From: Lysinibacillus halotolerans
GTDB taxonomy: Bacteria; Bacillota; Bacilli; Bacillales_A; Planococcaceae
Assembly: GCF_003711845.1 (NCBI RefSeq)
Contig: NZ_RHLQ01000033.1
Coordinates: 1-36,892, forward strand
DNA: 36,892 bases
Direction of reading: 5' to 3'
The notes under the pieces are model-generated. The model worked only from the letters and a program-made list of their open reading frames with translations. It had not been told where the DNA came from and did not search any database. Each line of letters opens with the position of its first letter. The stretch's first letter is position 1. Shown one piece after another: positions 1-8,794 of the stretch. Made by a program: the position numbers and the translations under genes.

Positions 1-57
1 ATTTGGTTTGACGGCCATTTTCATTATATCGAGAGGAGTTTTTAATTCCATCTCCAT
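1..57 (-). CDS. Possible 5' end of a gene running off the left edge
   Basis: Reading the minus strand from an ATG at 57 there is an open frame of 19 codons to the window edge, beginning MEMELKTPLDIMKM. A second in-frame ATG lies at 51. A weak purine-rich stretch (TAGAGTGG) precedes the first ATG. The frame sits just beyond the terminator of the transporter operon and is preceded by a possible promoter and inverted repeat. I do not recognise the product, and so short a frame could be open by chance. Confidence 0.35.
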   Translation of the reverse strand, partial: MEMELKTPLDIMKMAVKPN

Positions 58-69
58 TACCACTCTAAA

Positions 70-98
70 AGTATATTTTCACACGTGCAGAGCACGTG
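70..98 (-). promoter_or_regulatory. Inverted repeat and possible -10 upstream of the left-edge frame
   Basis: CACGTGC (82-88) and GCACGTG (92-98) form a perfect 7-bp inverted repeat with a 3-base loop. On the minus strand it sits just upstream of TATACT (70-75), a fair -10 sequence, so it could be an operator. No good -35 is visible. It has no T-tract and is not a terminator. Confidence 0.3.
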
Positions 99-115
99 GT
101 TTTAAAAGAATTAAT

Positions 116-150
116 AAAAAACTCGAGTATTTTAGTATACTCGAGTTTTT
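116..150. terminator. Bidirectional rho-independent terminator
   Basis: ACTCGAGTAT (121-130) and ATACTCGAGT (137-146) pair perfectly around the loop TTTAGT. An A-tract lies on one side and a T-tract on the other. It closes the minus-strand transporter operon whose last stop codon is at 171-173. Confidence 0.9.
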
Positions 151-170
151 ATGATGGTTAAAGATGACGA

Positions 171-1976
171 TTATTTACTTTCGTTATAAGCATTTAAGAA
201 TTCTGCAACCTTTTCTTTATCTGCTTCAAGTTTTAAGCCAGTATCAATTAATGGCGATACTGTTGAAACAGCTGGACGCTTATTACCTTGATAGTAAGTG
301 ATAAATTCTTCTTGGTTTATTGAGTAAAGAATAGCTTTACGTAAATCAGCTGAATCTGAAACTTCACGACCTGATGTGTTGAATTGTAAGTACGATACCG
401 CGTTACTATCAGCTTGGTTTAAAGTTAAGTTTTTATCTGAAGTAACGACATCGTATTTCGTTTCTGGTACGGATTGAAGTACATGAATTTCCCCATTACG
501 TAATGCGGATAATGCACTATCGTTATCATCAATAAAGCGTACAGAAATATTCGTAATCTTTGGTTCATATTCACTACCTACTCGGTAAGCAGGATTTTTC
601 ACGAATGTTGCTTCATAATCATTCTTTTTCACTAAAATGTATGGGCCGCTCGCATATAAATGGTTGTTATATGAGTCGCCTTCTGTCACAGTTGCTTGGT
701 CACCATAGGCAACATCTTTATTTGGATCATAGTTTGCTACGTCATAAGTATTGATACTTGAAACTTGCCTTTCAGAAACGATGCCACCGGATTGGTGAGC
801 TAAATAGTTTAATACTTGTGGGAATGGGTTAGGCGTTGTAATTTTAACCACTTGGTATTTCCCTGAGGCATTATCAACTTCCTCTTTTGAATCGACTAAT
901 TCTGTTACTGGTGCTGGTAAACCTTTTGATAAAGCATCTAAAATTGTTTCGTCAGAACCTGCAACTTTTCCATTTTGTAATTCAGCTAAATCCGTCACTA
1001 TTTCAACAGTTTCAATATTTTCATGAATACTATATGTGCGGTGGTCTGGAACTGAGTTTGGATCTTTTGCGCGGTTTAAAGAGAACACAACATCTTCCGC
1101 TGATACAAGCTCTTTCGTGTCAACTGCTGTTCCGTTTTCTACCTTTGCAAAGTTAATATCATCACGTAAAATGAAGTAAAATTCAGAGTTGCCATCTGCC
1201 ATTACGTGGTTGTAAGATAATGAACCATCTGAAACGACTTTATCATCATCCGTTAAGTTTACTAAACGTACATACATGTTTGTATTTAATGTATTGATAG
1301 AACCGTCATTCCCTTTAATAGGATCAAGAGAAGTAAGCGTTGAAATTGCTTGATGTAATACGAGCGTTTCGCTTTCGTTTAGAGACTCATCATTAAAAGA
1401 AATGGATTCCCATACTTGTGCACGGGATTTAGGAAGACGAACCGTTTCAGGATTTACTTCCGCTGAATAAATACCTTGTGCTTTATTCGAAATATATAGG
1501 GGGGCAATATAAGCTTGATCAAATACTAAAAGTTGTTCAAGCTCTTTATAAGCTTCTTTTGCTTCATCGCCAGTTAATGTACTTGCTTTATCGATTAATT
1601 CATCTAATTTTGAATCACTAACAACACTGTAGTCTCCGCCTGTTTTGAATAAACCACGCACAGCATAGTCAGGGTTACCTGTTACTGTAGTCCAACTAGA
1701 TAGAGCGACATCGTAGTTACCAGCGTCTTTTTGAGCTGAAAAAGAACCATAATCCGGTTGAATATTTAACACTACATCAAAGCCGTTTTTCGTTAATTGG
1801 TCACGTAAAATATTTATATCATTTTCGTTTGAAGCCATTCCTAAAATTTCAACAGATGGTTTTTCACCAGAAGTCGATGTATCAGCATCTCCTCCACCTT
1901 CAACATCCTTTTTCGTTTGTACACAGCCTGCAAGAGCGAGAACTGCTACAAGTAAAAGGGCAAATAGTCTTTTCAT
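171..1976 (-). CDS. Peptide-type ABC transporter substrate-binding lipoprotein with apparent circular permutation
   Basis: This 601-residue extracellular lipoprotein of solute-binding family 5 (OppA/DppA type) probably captures peptides for the adjacent importer; nickel or another ligand is possible. The lipobox is LAGC with Cys18. The ATG at 1976 follows GGAGG directly, so an upstream in-frame TTG at 1988 is unlikely. The segment order is odd. Residues about 38-196 resemble the family's C-terminal part: 'ILRDQLTKNGFDVVLNI', then 'YDVALSSWTT..NPDY', then 'ELEQLLVFDQAYIAPLY'. Residues about 203-601 resemble its N-terminal and middle parts: 'LVLHQAISTLTSLDPI', 'LVSAEDVVFSLNRAKDP', 'YASGPYILVKKND', 'LRKAILYSINQEEF'. 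The protein ends in 'DKEKVAEFLNAYNESK', which normally runs on into the segment found here at residue 38. It is the third gene of the operon, 23 bases after the OppC-like permease. Confidence 0.9.
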   Translation of the reverse strand: MKRLFALLLVAVLALAGCVQTKKDVEGGGDADTSTSGEKPSVEILGMASNENDINILRDQLTKNGFDVVLNIQPDYGSFSAQKDAGNYDVALSSWTTVTGNPDYAVRGLFKTGGDYSVVSDSKLDELIDKASTLTGDEAKEAYKELEQLLVFDQAYIAPLYISNKAQGIYSAEVNPETVRLPKSRAQVWESISFNDESLNESETLVLHQAISTLTSLDPIKGNDGSINTLNTNMYVRLVNLTDDDKVVSDGSLSYNHVMADGNSEFYFILRDDINFAKVENGTAVDTKELVSAEDVVFSLNRAKDPNSVPDHRTYSIHENIETVEIVTDLAELQNGKVAGSDETILDALSKGLPAPVTELVDSKEEVDNASGKYQVVKITTPNPFPQVLNYLAHQSGGIVSERQVSSINTYDVANYDPNKDVAYGDQATVTEGDSYNNHLYASGPYILVKKNDYEATFVKNPAYRVGSEYEPKITNISVRFIDDNDSALSALRNGEIHVLQSVPETKYDVVTSDKNLTLNQADSNAVSYLQFNTSGREVSDSADLRKAILYSINQEEFITYYQGNKRPAVSTVSPLIDTGLKLEADKEKVAEFLNAYNESK

Positions 1977-1999
1977 ATGAACCTCCAAAAAATAGTTTT

Positions 2000-3496
2000 T
2001 TAATTTGTTTTAGGGTCTAATGCATCACGTAAACCATCACCAAAGAAGTTAAATGATAGTACGAGTAACATAATGCAAACCCCAGGGGAAATTGCTAAAT
2101 ATGAATGGGTTTCAAGGTAAGTGCTACCGATTTTTAAAATATTCCCCCATTCGGGAATATGTGGTTCTACTCCTAAGCCGAGGAAACTTAAGCTGCTTGT
2201 TGAAATGACAGCTCCACCTATTGTTAAAGTTGCTTTTACAATCATCGGTGCTAACGAGTTAGGTACGATATGTTTAAAAATAATCGAACTATCGGAGGCT
2301 CCTAACGCTCTAGCGGATTCTACAAACTCATAGTTAGAGATTTGCATCACGGTTGCACGCATTGTACGTGCATAAGTAGGGATCGAACCAACGCTAAGGG
2401 CGATAATTAAATTCACAGTATTTGCACCGAACGCAGCGATAATGGCAATCGCTAATAAAATTCCAGGGATAGCATATAAAATATCTAACAAACGCATGAT
2501 GATGTTATCCGTTTTCTTGCCATAATAACCTGAAAGTGCGCCAAGTGTTCCTCCAATAACAGCTGGAATAACGGTAGCGGAAAAACCAACAATTAATGAA
2601 ATTTGGGCCCCAAATACAATCCTTGAAAATAAATCACGACCGAAGTCATCAGTTCCAAGGGGATATTCAAGGGTGGGTGTTTGCAAAATAGCACTATAAT
2701 TATTTTCAGTTGCAAAATCATAGTCAAAGGTCCAAGGACTTATAACGGATAATGAAAACATAAAAATAATAAAAAACAGACCAAATACAGCCATAGAATT
2801 ACTTAAAATTTTTCGCCACATTTTTTGCCATTTTTCAATGGAAGAAGCATCTTTATTACGTGCTTTTTTGATTAGTCCAATTCCTAATAGAAAGGAAAAT
2901 AAGTTCCCAGTTAATAATGGGAATAATAGAACAATCCCAATAGGTAACATCCATTTAGGGGCAAAGGTTGAACTTACAAGGTTGGCAACGAGTACAAGCA
3001 TAAATCCATAGAAAATCGTTAGAGCAATAAATAGACTGATAGCTAATAAAAATGAATCAACGACATAAGGTTTAAATAGATTAAGAGCGGAAATGCCAAT
3101 AATCAGAATTTGAGTTAAAAAAGCGTAAATGGCGAAAATATATTCCGGCGTCTTATTTTTTGTGATAAGGGTAAATCCGTAGCTACTCGAAAAAATATTC
3201 CCTACCAGTATCGTGAATATTAAAGGGATACCGAGTAATCGGGTACGCTTTTGAATTTCTCTACTAGTTGCTAAGTCTCTTTTTATCTGTTTCGAAATAA
3301 ACCAAACATATAAAGTGGTTAAGAGATAAATAAGGAATAGAGTTAAAACGATAGGTCGAACGGTTTGGCTATTAAAATTAAAACTGTAAAGAAAAAACAA
3401 GAATGAAAAAATAGCAGAAAAGGATAATGTAAAATGAGCATTTCCATATTCCTGTGTTATTTTTAAAAGCAGTTTTACATTTGAGATGACCTTCAC
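2000..3496 (-). CDS. OppC-type peptide ABC transporter permease with six-helix N-terminal extension
   Basis: Inner-membrane permease of 498 residues; OppC/DppC proteins are usually about 300. The conserved core begins near residue 225 and includes 'LGTDDFGRDLFSRIVFG' (about 280-296) and the ATPase-contacting EAA loop 'EFVESARALGASD' (about 390-402). Residues about 25-210 are very hydrophobic and look like six additional membrane helices. The start is GTG at 3496, one base after the TAA of the upstream permease, with AGGAGGGG just before; the overlapping ATG is followed at once by a stop. Tight spacing implies cotranscription and coupled translation with its OppB partner. The role of the extra membrane segment is unknown. 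Confidence 0.93.
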   Translation of the reverse strand: MKVISNVKLLLKITQEYGNAHFTLSFSAIFSFLFFLYSFNFNSQTVRPIVLTLFLIYLLTTLYVWFISKQIKRDLATSREIQKRTRLLGIPLIFTILVGNIFSSSYGFTLITKNKTPEYIFAIYAFLTQILIIGISALNLFKPYVVDSFLLAISLFIALTIFYGFMLVLVANLVSSTFAPKWMLPIGIVLLFPLLTGNLFSFLLGIGLIKKARNKDASSIEKWQKMWRKILSNSMAVFGLFFIIFMFSLSVISPWTFDYDFATENNYSAILQTPTLEYPLGTDDFGRDLFSRIVFGAQISLIVGFSATVIPAVIGGTLGALSGYYGKKTDNIIMRLLDILYAIPGILLAIAIIAAFGANTVNLIIALSVGSIPTYARTMRATVMQISNYEFVESARALGASDSSIIFKHIVPNSLAPMIVKATLTIGGAVISTSSLSFLGLGVEPHIPEWGNILKIGSTYLETHSYLAISPGVCIMLLVLSFNFFGDGLRDALDPKTN

Positions 3497-3497
3497 A

Positions 3498-4937
3498 TTA
3501 CCCCTCCTTTTTCATTTTTGAGCGAATTCGTGGATCAAAGAATGCATAAGTAATGTCAATGATTAAGTTAACGATGGATATCGTAATAGCGATATAAACA
3601 ACACCACCTAAAATGGCAGGGATGTCTGGGATGAATTGTTTATCAACGATATAGCTTCCAATCCCACTAATATTAAAGACTTTCTCTGTTACGGAAGCAC
3701 CGCCTAGCATTCCTCCAAACAAGAGCCCAATAACAGTAATAATCGGAATCATCGCATTTCGAATCGCATGTTGGAAAACGACTTTTCGTTCATTTAATCC
3801 CTTTGCTTTTGCTGTAATAATGTAATCTTCATGTATGACTTCTAGCATTGAAGAACGCGTCATTCGAGCGATGGACGCTGTTAAGGATGTTCCAAGAACA
3901 ACGACTGGCAATACGAGTGATAACCAGTTTTGTGGATTATACGTTGCAGGGAACCAATTAAGCTCTAAAGAGAACGTTAAAATAAATATCAATCCTTGCC
4001 AAAAAGCAGGGATGGAAAGCCCAATTAGCGCCAAAATCATAAAAGAATAGTCTAAAAATGAGTTTGGACGGATAGCTGAAATGATGCCAACTGGTATGGC
4101 AATGATAATGGACATCAAAAGTGAAAATACAGCAATTTCGAGTGTGACAGGAAACTTATTTGCAATACTAGCCATAATATCTTCTTTTCCTGCAAAGGAA
4201 GTTCCTAAGTCGAAAGTAAATAGTCCAGAAAGGGAATGCCATAATTGAACGAAATAAGGTTGATCTAAGCCATAAAGTTGATTAAAGTTTTCAATTTGTT
4301 CTGGAGTTGCTTCGACTCCAAGAATATTTCGAGCCGGATCTAATGGTGAAATATAAAGAATCGTAAAAACAAGTGTTGCTACACCTAATATAACGAAAAG
4401 AGTTTGGATGACCCGTTCAAAAATGAATTGTACGAACGGATTACTATAAAGAAGTAAAAAACTATACATCAATAGCCCAGGTATAGCAGAAACAATTAAA
4501 AATTTTTTATTTTGTAAGAGATGGATAAAGAAATTTTGATACGTATATTCCTCTAATCCTAATAAGTCCACTTGTTTTTCTACTTCTTTTTGAAGCTTCT
4601 CTTGTACAAGCAGATCAACGTTTTTATTTATTTGTTCCTTTGATAAAGATTCATGAAAGAAGGAAGCTTTTCTATTTTCCTGTTCCAAAAATTGTTGCTT
4701 CCATGCTTCAACGTGTCCCTTAGAAACAATTTCCTGTTTACTGATTTCATAAGCTTTTCTGTAAGGCTGTTGGTATTGTTCTTTTTTCAAATGGAATAGG
4801 ATGAACGTTACGATATGTACTGGCAGCCCGAGTATAAATAAAAGCATCAAATAGCTTCTTCTATTCGATAGTTTTTTAAAGGTACTGTCAAAAATGGATG
4901 TTGTTTTGGAAGAATGGGTAATTCCCTTTTGATTCAT
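3498..4937 (-). CDS. OppB-type peptide ABC transporter permease with extracytoplasmic N-terminal insertion
   Basis: Inner-membrane permease of 479 residues, longer than the usual ~310. The core starts near residue 170 ('FERVIQTLFVILG') and has the EAA loop 'EDYIITAKAKGLNERKV' (about 370-387). The first ~165 residues hold one helix (about 30-50), a charged, probably helical segment (about 51-145) and a second helix (about 146-165), placing the charged part outside the cell. Long OppB forms such as streptococcal AmiC also exceed the usual length. The ATG at 4937 is chosen because AGGAGG lies six bases upstream; an in-frame start at 4997 has no comparable site. First gene of the operon. Confidence 0.93.
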   Translation of the reverse strand: MNQKGITHSSKTTSIFDSTFKKLSNRRSYLMLLFILGLPVHIVTFILFHLKKEQYQQPYRKAYEISKQEIVSKGHVEAWKQQFLEQENRKASFFHESLSKEQINKNVDLLVQEKLQKEVEKQVDLLGLEEYTYQNFFIHLLQNKKFLIVSAIPGLLMYSFLLLYSNPFVQFIFERVIQTLFVILGVATLVFTILYISPLDPARNILGVEATPEQIENFNQLYGLDQPYFVQLWHSLSGLFTFDLGTSFAGKEDIMASIANKFPVTLEIAVFSLLMSIIIAIPVGIISAIRPNSFLDYSFMILALIGLSIPAFWQGLIFILTFSLELNWFPATYNPQNWLSLVLPVVVLGTSLTASIARMTRSSMLEVIHEDYIITAKAKGLNERKVVFQHAIRNAMIPIITVIGLLFGGMLGGASVTEKVFNISGIGSYIVDKQFIPDIPAILGGVVYIAITISIVNLIIDITYAFFDPRIRSKMKKEG

Positions 4938-4998
4938 TGAAGTCCTCCTTTCTCGAAGAATATAAATATCTTTATCTTGAAATAAACGAATTACCATA

Positions 4999-5027
4999 TT
5001 AAACTATTCCTAGTGGTATAGTATGAT
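4999..5027 (+). promoter_or_regulatory. Possible promoter of the fused ATPase gene
   Basis: TATGAT (5022-5027) is a good -10. A weak -35, TTAAAC (4999-5004), lies 17 bases upstream. The start codon is about 50 bases further on. It overlaps the stronger promoter on the opposite strand. Confidence 0.4.
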
Positions 5028-5046
5028 ATGAGTAAATGATTGTCAA
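5018..5046 (-). promoter_or_regulatory. SigA-type promoter of the permease/binding-protein operon
   Basis: On the minus strand, TTGACA (5041-5046) matches the -35 consensus exactly. A 17-base spacer separates it from TACTAT (5018-5023). Transcription would start about 75 bases before the OppB-like ATG. It overlaps the possible promoter of the divergent ATPase gene, so the two directions may be co-regulated. Confidence 0.7.
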
Positions 5047-5076
5047 TAAAATTTATTTTTATAAAGGATGATAAAA

Positions 5077-6822
5077 ATGAACAATACAATATTAGAGGTG
5101 AATAACCTCCGTGTTTCATTTATCGTCGACGATAAGGAGTTTGAAGCGGTTAAAGGTGTAAGTTTTCATGTCAATAAAGGGGAGACAGTCGGAATCGTAG
5201 GTGAGTCTGGAAGTGGAAAAAGTGTTACGGCCCGCTCTATTATGCGCTTACTTCCATCCCCACCTAGTTTCTTAAAGTCTGGTGAAATCCATTTCCGAGG
5301 AAAAAATTTAGTTGAACAGTCCGAAAAGGAAATGGAATCTGTTCGAGGTCAACATATTAGTATGATTTTTCAAGACCCGATGACGTCTTTAAACCCAACT
5401 ATTCGAATCGGCGAACAAATTTCAGAAAGTTTAAAAAAACACCAACAAGTCTCTAAAAATGAAGCATATAAAAAAACAATTGAATTGTTAGAGCTAGTAG
5501 GAATTAAAAATAGTGAAAAACGCTACACACAATATCCTCATGAGTTTTCTGGGGGGATGAGACAACGGGCAATGATTGCGATGGCATTAGCATGTAATCC
5601 TTCATTGCTTATTGCAGATGAACCAACAACCGCATTAGACGTTACAATCCAAGCGCAAATCTTATCACTAATGAAAAGTATGCAGGAGCGTTTAGGCACA
5701 TCTATTATTTTAATTACTCATGATTTAGGTGTAGTAGCTGGAATGTGCGACCGAGTGATTGTAATGAAGGAAGGAGAAATTGTTGAAGAGGGAACGACGG
5801 AAGAAATTTTCAACAATCCTCAACATCCCTATACACAACGTTTATTGAATGCACTTCCAAAACTCCATGAAAAAAAGGAACCAAAAAAAGCACCTTTAAA
5901 TAATATGGACTTTAATTTATCTAAGCCTCTTCTCGAAATACAATCATTAAAAAAACATTTTGATCTTGGCCAAGGAGAAATATTAAAAGCGGTAGATGAT
6001 TTATCCTTTGAAATTTATCCTGGGGAAACGTTGGGGTTAGTAGGAGAATCCGGTTCTGGAAAATCAACAACAGGGCGTACTATTCTGCAATTGCATGAAC
6101 CGACAGATGGAGATGTTTTATATAAAGGAATTCCGATTACACGTTTGTCAAAAAAACAATTAAAAACAATGAGAAGACATATGCAAATTATTTTCCAAGA
6201 CCCTTACTCTTCCTTAAACCCACGGAAAAAAGTGTTGGATATTATAGGAGAAGCGTTAGATCTTCATGGGCTTGTGAAAAATAAAGAAGAGCGGAGAGCA
6301 CGGGTAGAGGAGTTGCTTGAATTAGTAGGTTTAAATAAAGCGCATGCTAGCCGTTATCCCCATGAGTTTTCCGGTGGTCAACGACAACGTATTGGGATTG
6401 CTAGAGCTTTAGCAGTGGAGCCAGACTTTATCGTCTGCGATGAACCACTATCTGCCCTCGATGTATCGATTCAGAAGCAAATTGTCGATTTATTAAAAGA
6501 TTTACAACATCGATTAGGATTAACTTATTTATTTATTGCCCATGATTTGTCGATGGTCAAACATATCAGCGACCGAGTGGCGGTTATGTATGGTGGGAAA
6601 ATTGTAGAGTTGGCAGAAAGTGAAGAATTGTATTCGAATCCACAGCATCCTTATACAAAGAGCCTTTTACAATCGATACCGATTCCGGACCCAGGTATTG
6701 AAAAGAAAAAGAAGCGTCTTTTAGATAAAGAGTCGAGTGCAAATAAATACGATGTCCAAAATACTGTATTAAAAGAAATAGTTCCAAGTCATTGGGTAGC
6801 AGTGCCTCGACATGAATTATAA
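5077..6822 (+). CDS. Fused OppD-OppF type ABC transporter ATPase
   Basis: Cytoplasmic ATPase of 581 residues carrying two complete nucleotide-binding domains in one chain. The first has Walker A GESGSGKS (42-49), signature FSGGMRQR and Walker B '[12 protein letters not shown]'. The second has another GESGSGKS, signature FSGGQRQR and '[12 protein letters not shown]'. Each is followed by the OppD/OppF-type C-terminal motif 'NPQHPYT', so the pair equals OppD plus OppF; such fusions are known (GsiA, YejF). The ATG at 5077 suits the AAAGG at 5063-5067 better than the ATG at 5068. It is divergent from the permease operon and ends in its own terminator. It very likely powers those permeases. Confidence 0.95.
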   Translation: MNNTILEVNNLRVSFIVDDKEFEAVKGVSFHVNKGETVGIVGESGSGKSVTARSIMRLLPSPPSFLKSGEIHFRGKNLVEQSEKEMESVRGQHISMIFQDPMTSLNPTIRIGEQISESLKKHQQVSKNEAYKKTIELLELVGIKNSEKRYTQYPHEFSGGMRQRAMIAMALACNPSLLIADEPTTALDVTIQAQILSLMKSMQERLGTSIILITHDLGVVAGMCDRVIVMKEGEIVEEGTTEEIFNNPQHPYTQRLLNALPKLHEKKEPKKAPLNNMDFNLSKPLLEIQSLKKHFDLGQGEILKAVDDLSFEIYPGETLGLVGESGSGKSTTGRTILQLHEPTDGDVLYKGIPITRLSKKQLKTMRRHMQIIFQDPYSSLNPRKKVLDIIGEALDLHGLVKNKEERRARVEELLELVGLNKAHASRYPHEFSGGQRQRIGIARALAVEPDFIVCDEPLSALDVSIQKQIVDLLKDLQHRLGLTYLFIAHDLSMVKHISDRVAVMYGGKIVELAESEELYSNPQHPYTKSLLQSIPIPDPGIEKKKKRLLDKESSANKYDVQNTVLKEIVPSHWVAVPRHEL

Positions 6823-6828
6823 AAATAG

Positions 6829-6868
6829 AAATCTCTTTGAACGCGGAATATGTTCAAAGGGATTTTTC
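6829..6868 (+). terminator. Rho-independent terminator of the fused ATPase gene
   Basis: AAATCTCTTTGAAC (6829-6842) pairs with GTTCAAAGGGATTT (6852-6865) with one G-U pair, around a 9-base loop. A T-rich tail follows. It starts six bases after the stop codon. Confidence 0.9.
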
Positions 6869-6874
6869 ATTTCT

Positions 6875-6902
6875 TTGACAGTTATATTACGAAATTTATA
6901 AA
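6875..6902 (+). promoter_or_regulatory. SigA-type promoter of the adenine deaminase gene
   Basis: TTGACA (6875-6880) and TATAAA (6897-6902) are separated by 16 bases, right after the upstream terminator. The leader of about 45 bases is too short for a purine riboswitch, and I see none. Confidence 0.7.
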
Positions 6903-6956
6903 AATATATTGTATGATAGTAGGAATAAACAATTCCATAGGGAAAGGGCTGTTAAA

Positions 6957-8702
6957 ATGAGCGACCAAACGATAAAAAAATCCATTCAAATATCCCAAAA
7001 GAAAATGGAAGCAGATTTTATTTTAAAAAATGCTTATGTTGCAGATGTCTTTTCTCTATGTTGGAGAAGGGCAAATATCGTTGTAGCAGAGGGGAAAATT
7101 ATAGCCCTTGATGAGAAAGACGAGTTTACAGCATCCGTTATAGAAGACGCAGAAGGGAAATACGTAATTCCTGGATTAATCGATGCACACATTCATATTG
7201 AATCTTCAATGTTAACTCCATCCCAATTCAGCGAAATTTTATTACCCCATGGTATTACTTCTGTTATTACTGATCCTCACGAAATCGTCAATGTTTCAGG
7301 ATCTAAAGGAATGGAATACATGTTAGAAGATGCAGAAAATGCGAAAATGGACATTTATTTCATGTTGCCTTCCAGTGTTCCAAGTACTTCTTTTGAAAAT
7401 TCTGGAGCGGTCATGAAAGCAAACGATTTAGCATCCTTTTTAAAACATGGACGAGTCCTTGGCCTTGCAGAAGTAATGGACTTTCCGGCCGTTCTAGAAA
7501 CGGATTCGGACATGCTAGATAAGTTAAGCCTTGTTCAAAAGGCAAATAAACTTATTGATGGCCATGGAGCTGGCTTAAATAGAGAACAACTTCGAGGCTA
7601 TCGCGCTGCAGGTATTCAAACAGATCATGAATGTGTAACGGCAGCAGAAGCACGGGAACGAATTAAACAAGGTATGTATGTACTGATGAGAGAAGGTTCG
7701 GCTGCAAAAAATTTAGTGGATTTATTGCCAGCTGTCACACCTGCCAATGCGCGACGTTTTGCCTTTTGTACAGATGATAAACATTTGGATGAACTAATGG
7801 AAGAGGGCAGTATTAATTTTGCCGTGTCCCTTGCGATTAAACAGGGTATGACCCCACTACAAGCAATTCAAATTGCCACATTAAATGCAGCAGAGTGTTA
7901 CCGCCTCTATGATAGAGGGGCTATTGCAGAAGGATATGTTGCTGACCTTGTCATGCTAGAGGATTTACAAACGATGGAAATTGCTACGGTATGGAAAAAT
8001 GGAGAGAAGGTTGCCGAAAAAGGTAAAGCATTCCAGAAGGAAAAAAAGAAAACAACGGTCGGTCAAACAATTCTCCAATCCGTCCATATTCCAAAACTAA
8101 CTGAAAAAGATTTGGCCATAACATTTAGTAAAGGAAATAGAGCAAATGTTATCGAAATTATACCAAATCAAATTATAACGAAGCATATTGAAAAAGAAGT
8201 AGATATTGAAAATGGTTATTTTGTTCCTTCTATTGAAAAGGACTTATTAAAAATTGCAGTCATCGAGCGTCATCATTCTCTCGGTACAAAAGGATTAGCA
8301 ATTGTTCATGGGTTCGGTTTGCAAAAGGGAGCAGTAGCGACTACAGTTGCCCATGATTCTCATAACGCAATTGTTGTTGGGACAAATGATCAAGATATGC
8401 TTGTAGCCCTTGAAGCATTACAGGCGATGCAAGGTGGGCTTGTTGTAGTAGATGAGGGGGAAGTAATCGGGTCCCTTGCATTACCTATAGCTGGTCTTAT
8501 GACTTCATTAAATGCAGAAGAAGCTGTGAAGAAGCTGGAGGATATACATAAGGCACTTCACGACATTCATTCAGATTTACACTTTCACTTCTTTTTAACT
8601 TTATCTTTCTTAAGTTTGCCAGTTATTCCTGAGCTAAAATTAACGGATACGGGGTTATTTAATGTGAGGACTTTCCAACACATCCCGGTTGAAATTGTTT
8701 AG
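6957..8702 (+). CDS. ade: Adenine deaminase
   Basis: Cytoplasmic metallo-dependent hydrolase of 581 residues, close to the ~577 of Bacillus AdeC. It converts adenine to hypoxanthine and ammonia for purine salvage. Visible family signatures are the metal-binding 'IDAHIHIESS' (H78 and H80), 'ITDPHEIVNVSGSKGMEYM', 'GLAEVMDFP', 'DGHGAGL', 'TDHECV' and 'FCTDDKH', and the C-terminal adenine deaminase region continues to the end ('VAHDSHNAIVVGTND'). The ATG at 6957 has AAAGGG nine bases upstream; the in-frame extension to 6909 overlaps the promoter zone. It is monocistronic, with its own promoter. Confidence 0.95.
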   Translation: MSDQTIKKSIQISQKKMEADFILKNAYVADVFSLCWRRANIVVAEGKIIALDEKDEFTASVIEDAEGKYVIPGLIDAHIHIESSMLTPSQFSEILLPHGITSVITDPHEIVNVSGSKGMEYMLEDAENAKMDIYFMLPSSVPSTSFENSGAVMKANDLASFLKHGRVLGLAEVMDFPAVLETDSDMLDKLSLVQKANKLIDGHGAGLNREQLRGYRAAGIQTDHECVTAAEARERIKQGMYVLMREGSAAKNLVDLLPAVTPANARRFAFCTDDKHLDELMEEGSINFAVSLAIKQGMTPLQAIQIATLNAAECYRLYDRGAIAEGYVADLVMLEDLQTMEIATVWKNGEKVAEKGKAFQKEKKKTTVGQTILQSVHIPKLTEKDLAITFSKGNRANVIEIIPNQIITKHIEKEVDIENGYFVPSIEKDLLKIAVIERHHSLGTKGLAIVHGFGLQKGAVATTVAHDSHNAIVVGTNDQDMLVALEALQAMQGGLVVVDEGEVIGSLALPIAGLMTSLNAEEAVKKLEDIHKALHDIHSDLHFHFFLTLSFLSLPVIPELKLTDTGLFNVRTFQHIPVEIV

Positions 8703-8759
8703 CAAAACACGTCGAAAAAGCTTGTTTAATTAGAGAGTTTGTTCTTTAGGGAACAATCT

Positions 8760-8788
8760 TTTACACTCCTTGGACAAGATACTATAAT
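8760..8788 (+). promoter_or_regulatory. Strong SigA-type promoter upstream of the DUF1232 gene
   Basis: TTTACA (8760-8765), a 17-base spacer and a perfect TATAAT (8783-8788). The predicted start near 8795 gives a leader of about 205 bases before the DUF1232 start, with a terminator in between. Confidence 0.8.
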
Positions 8789-8794
8789 AGATAT

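Noticed and set aside
560-1156. Plus-strand open frames inside the binding protein gene
   Set aside because: They are antisense shadows without ribosome binding sites or family similarity. The minus-strand gene is fully supported.
6875-6956. Purine riboswitch in front of adenine deaminase
   Set aside because: The leader is only about 45 bases and has no purine aptamer stems or loops.
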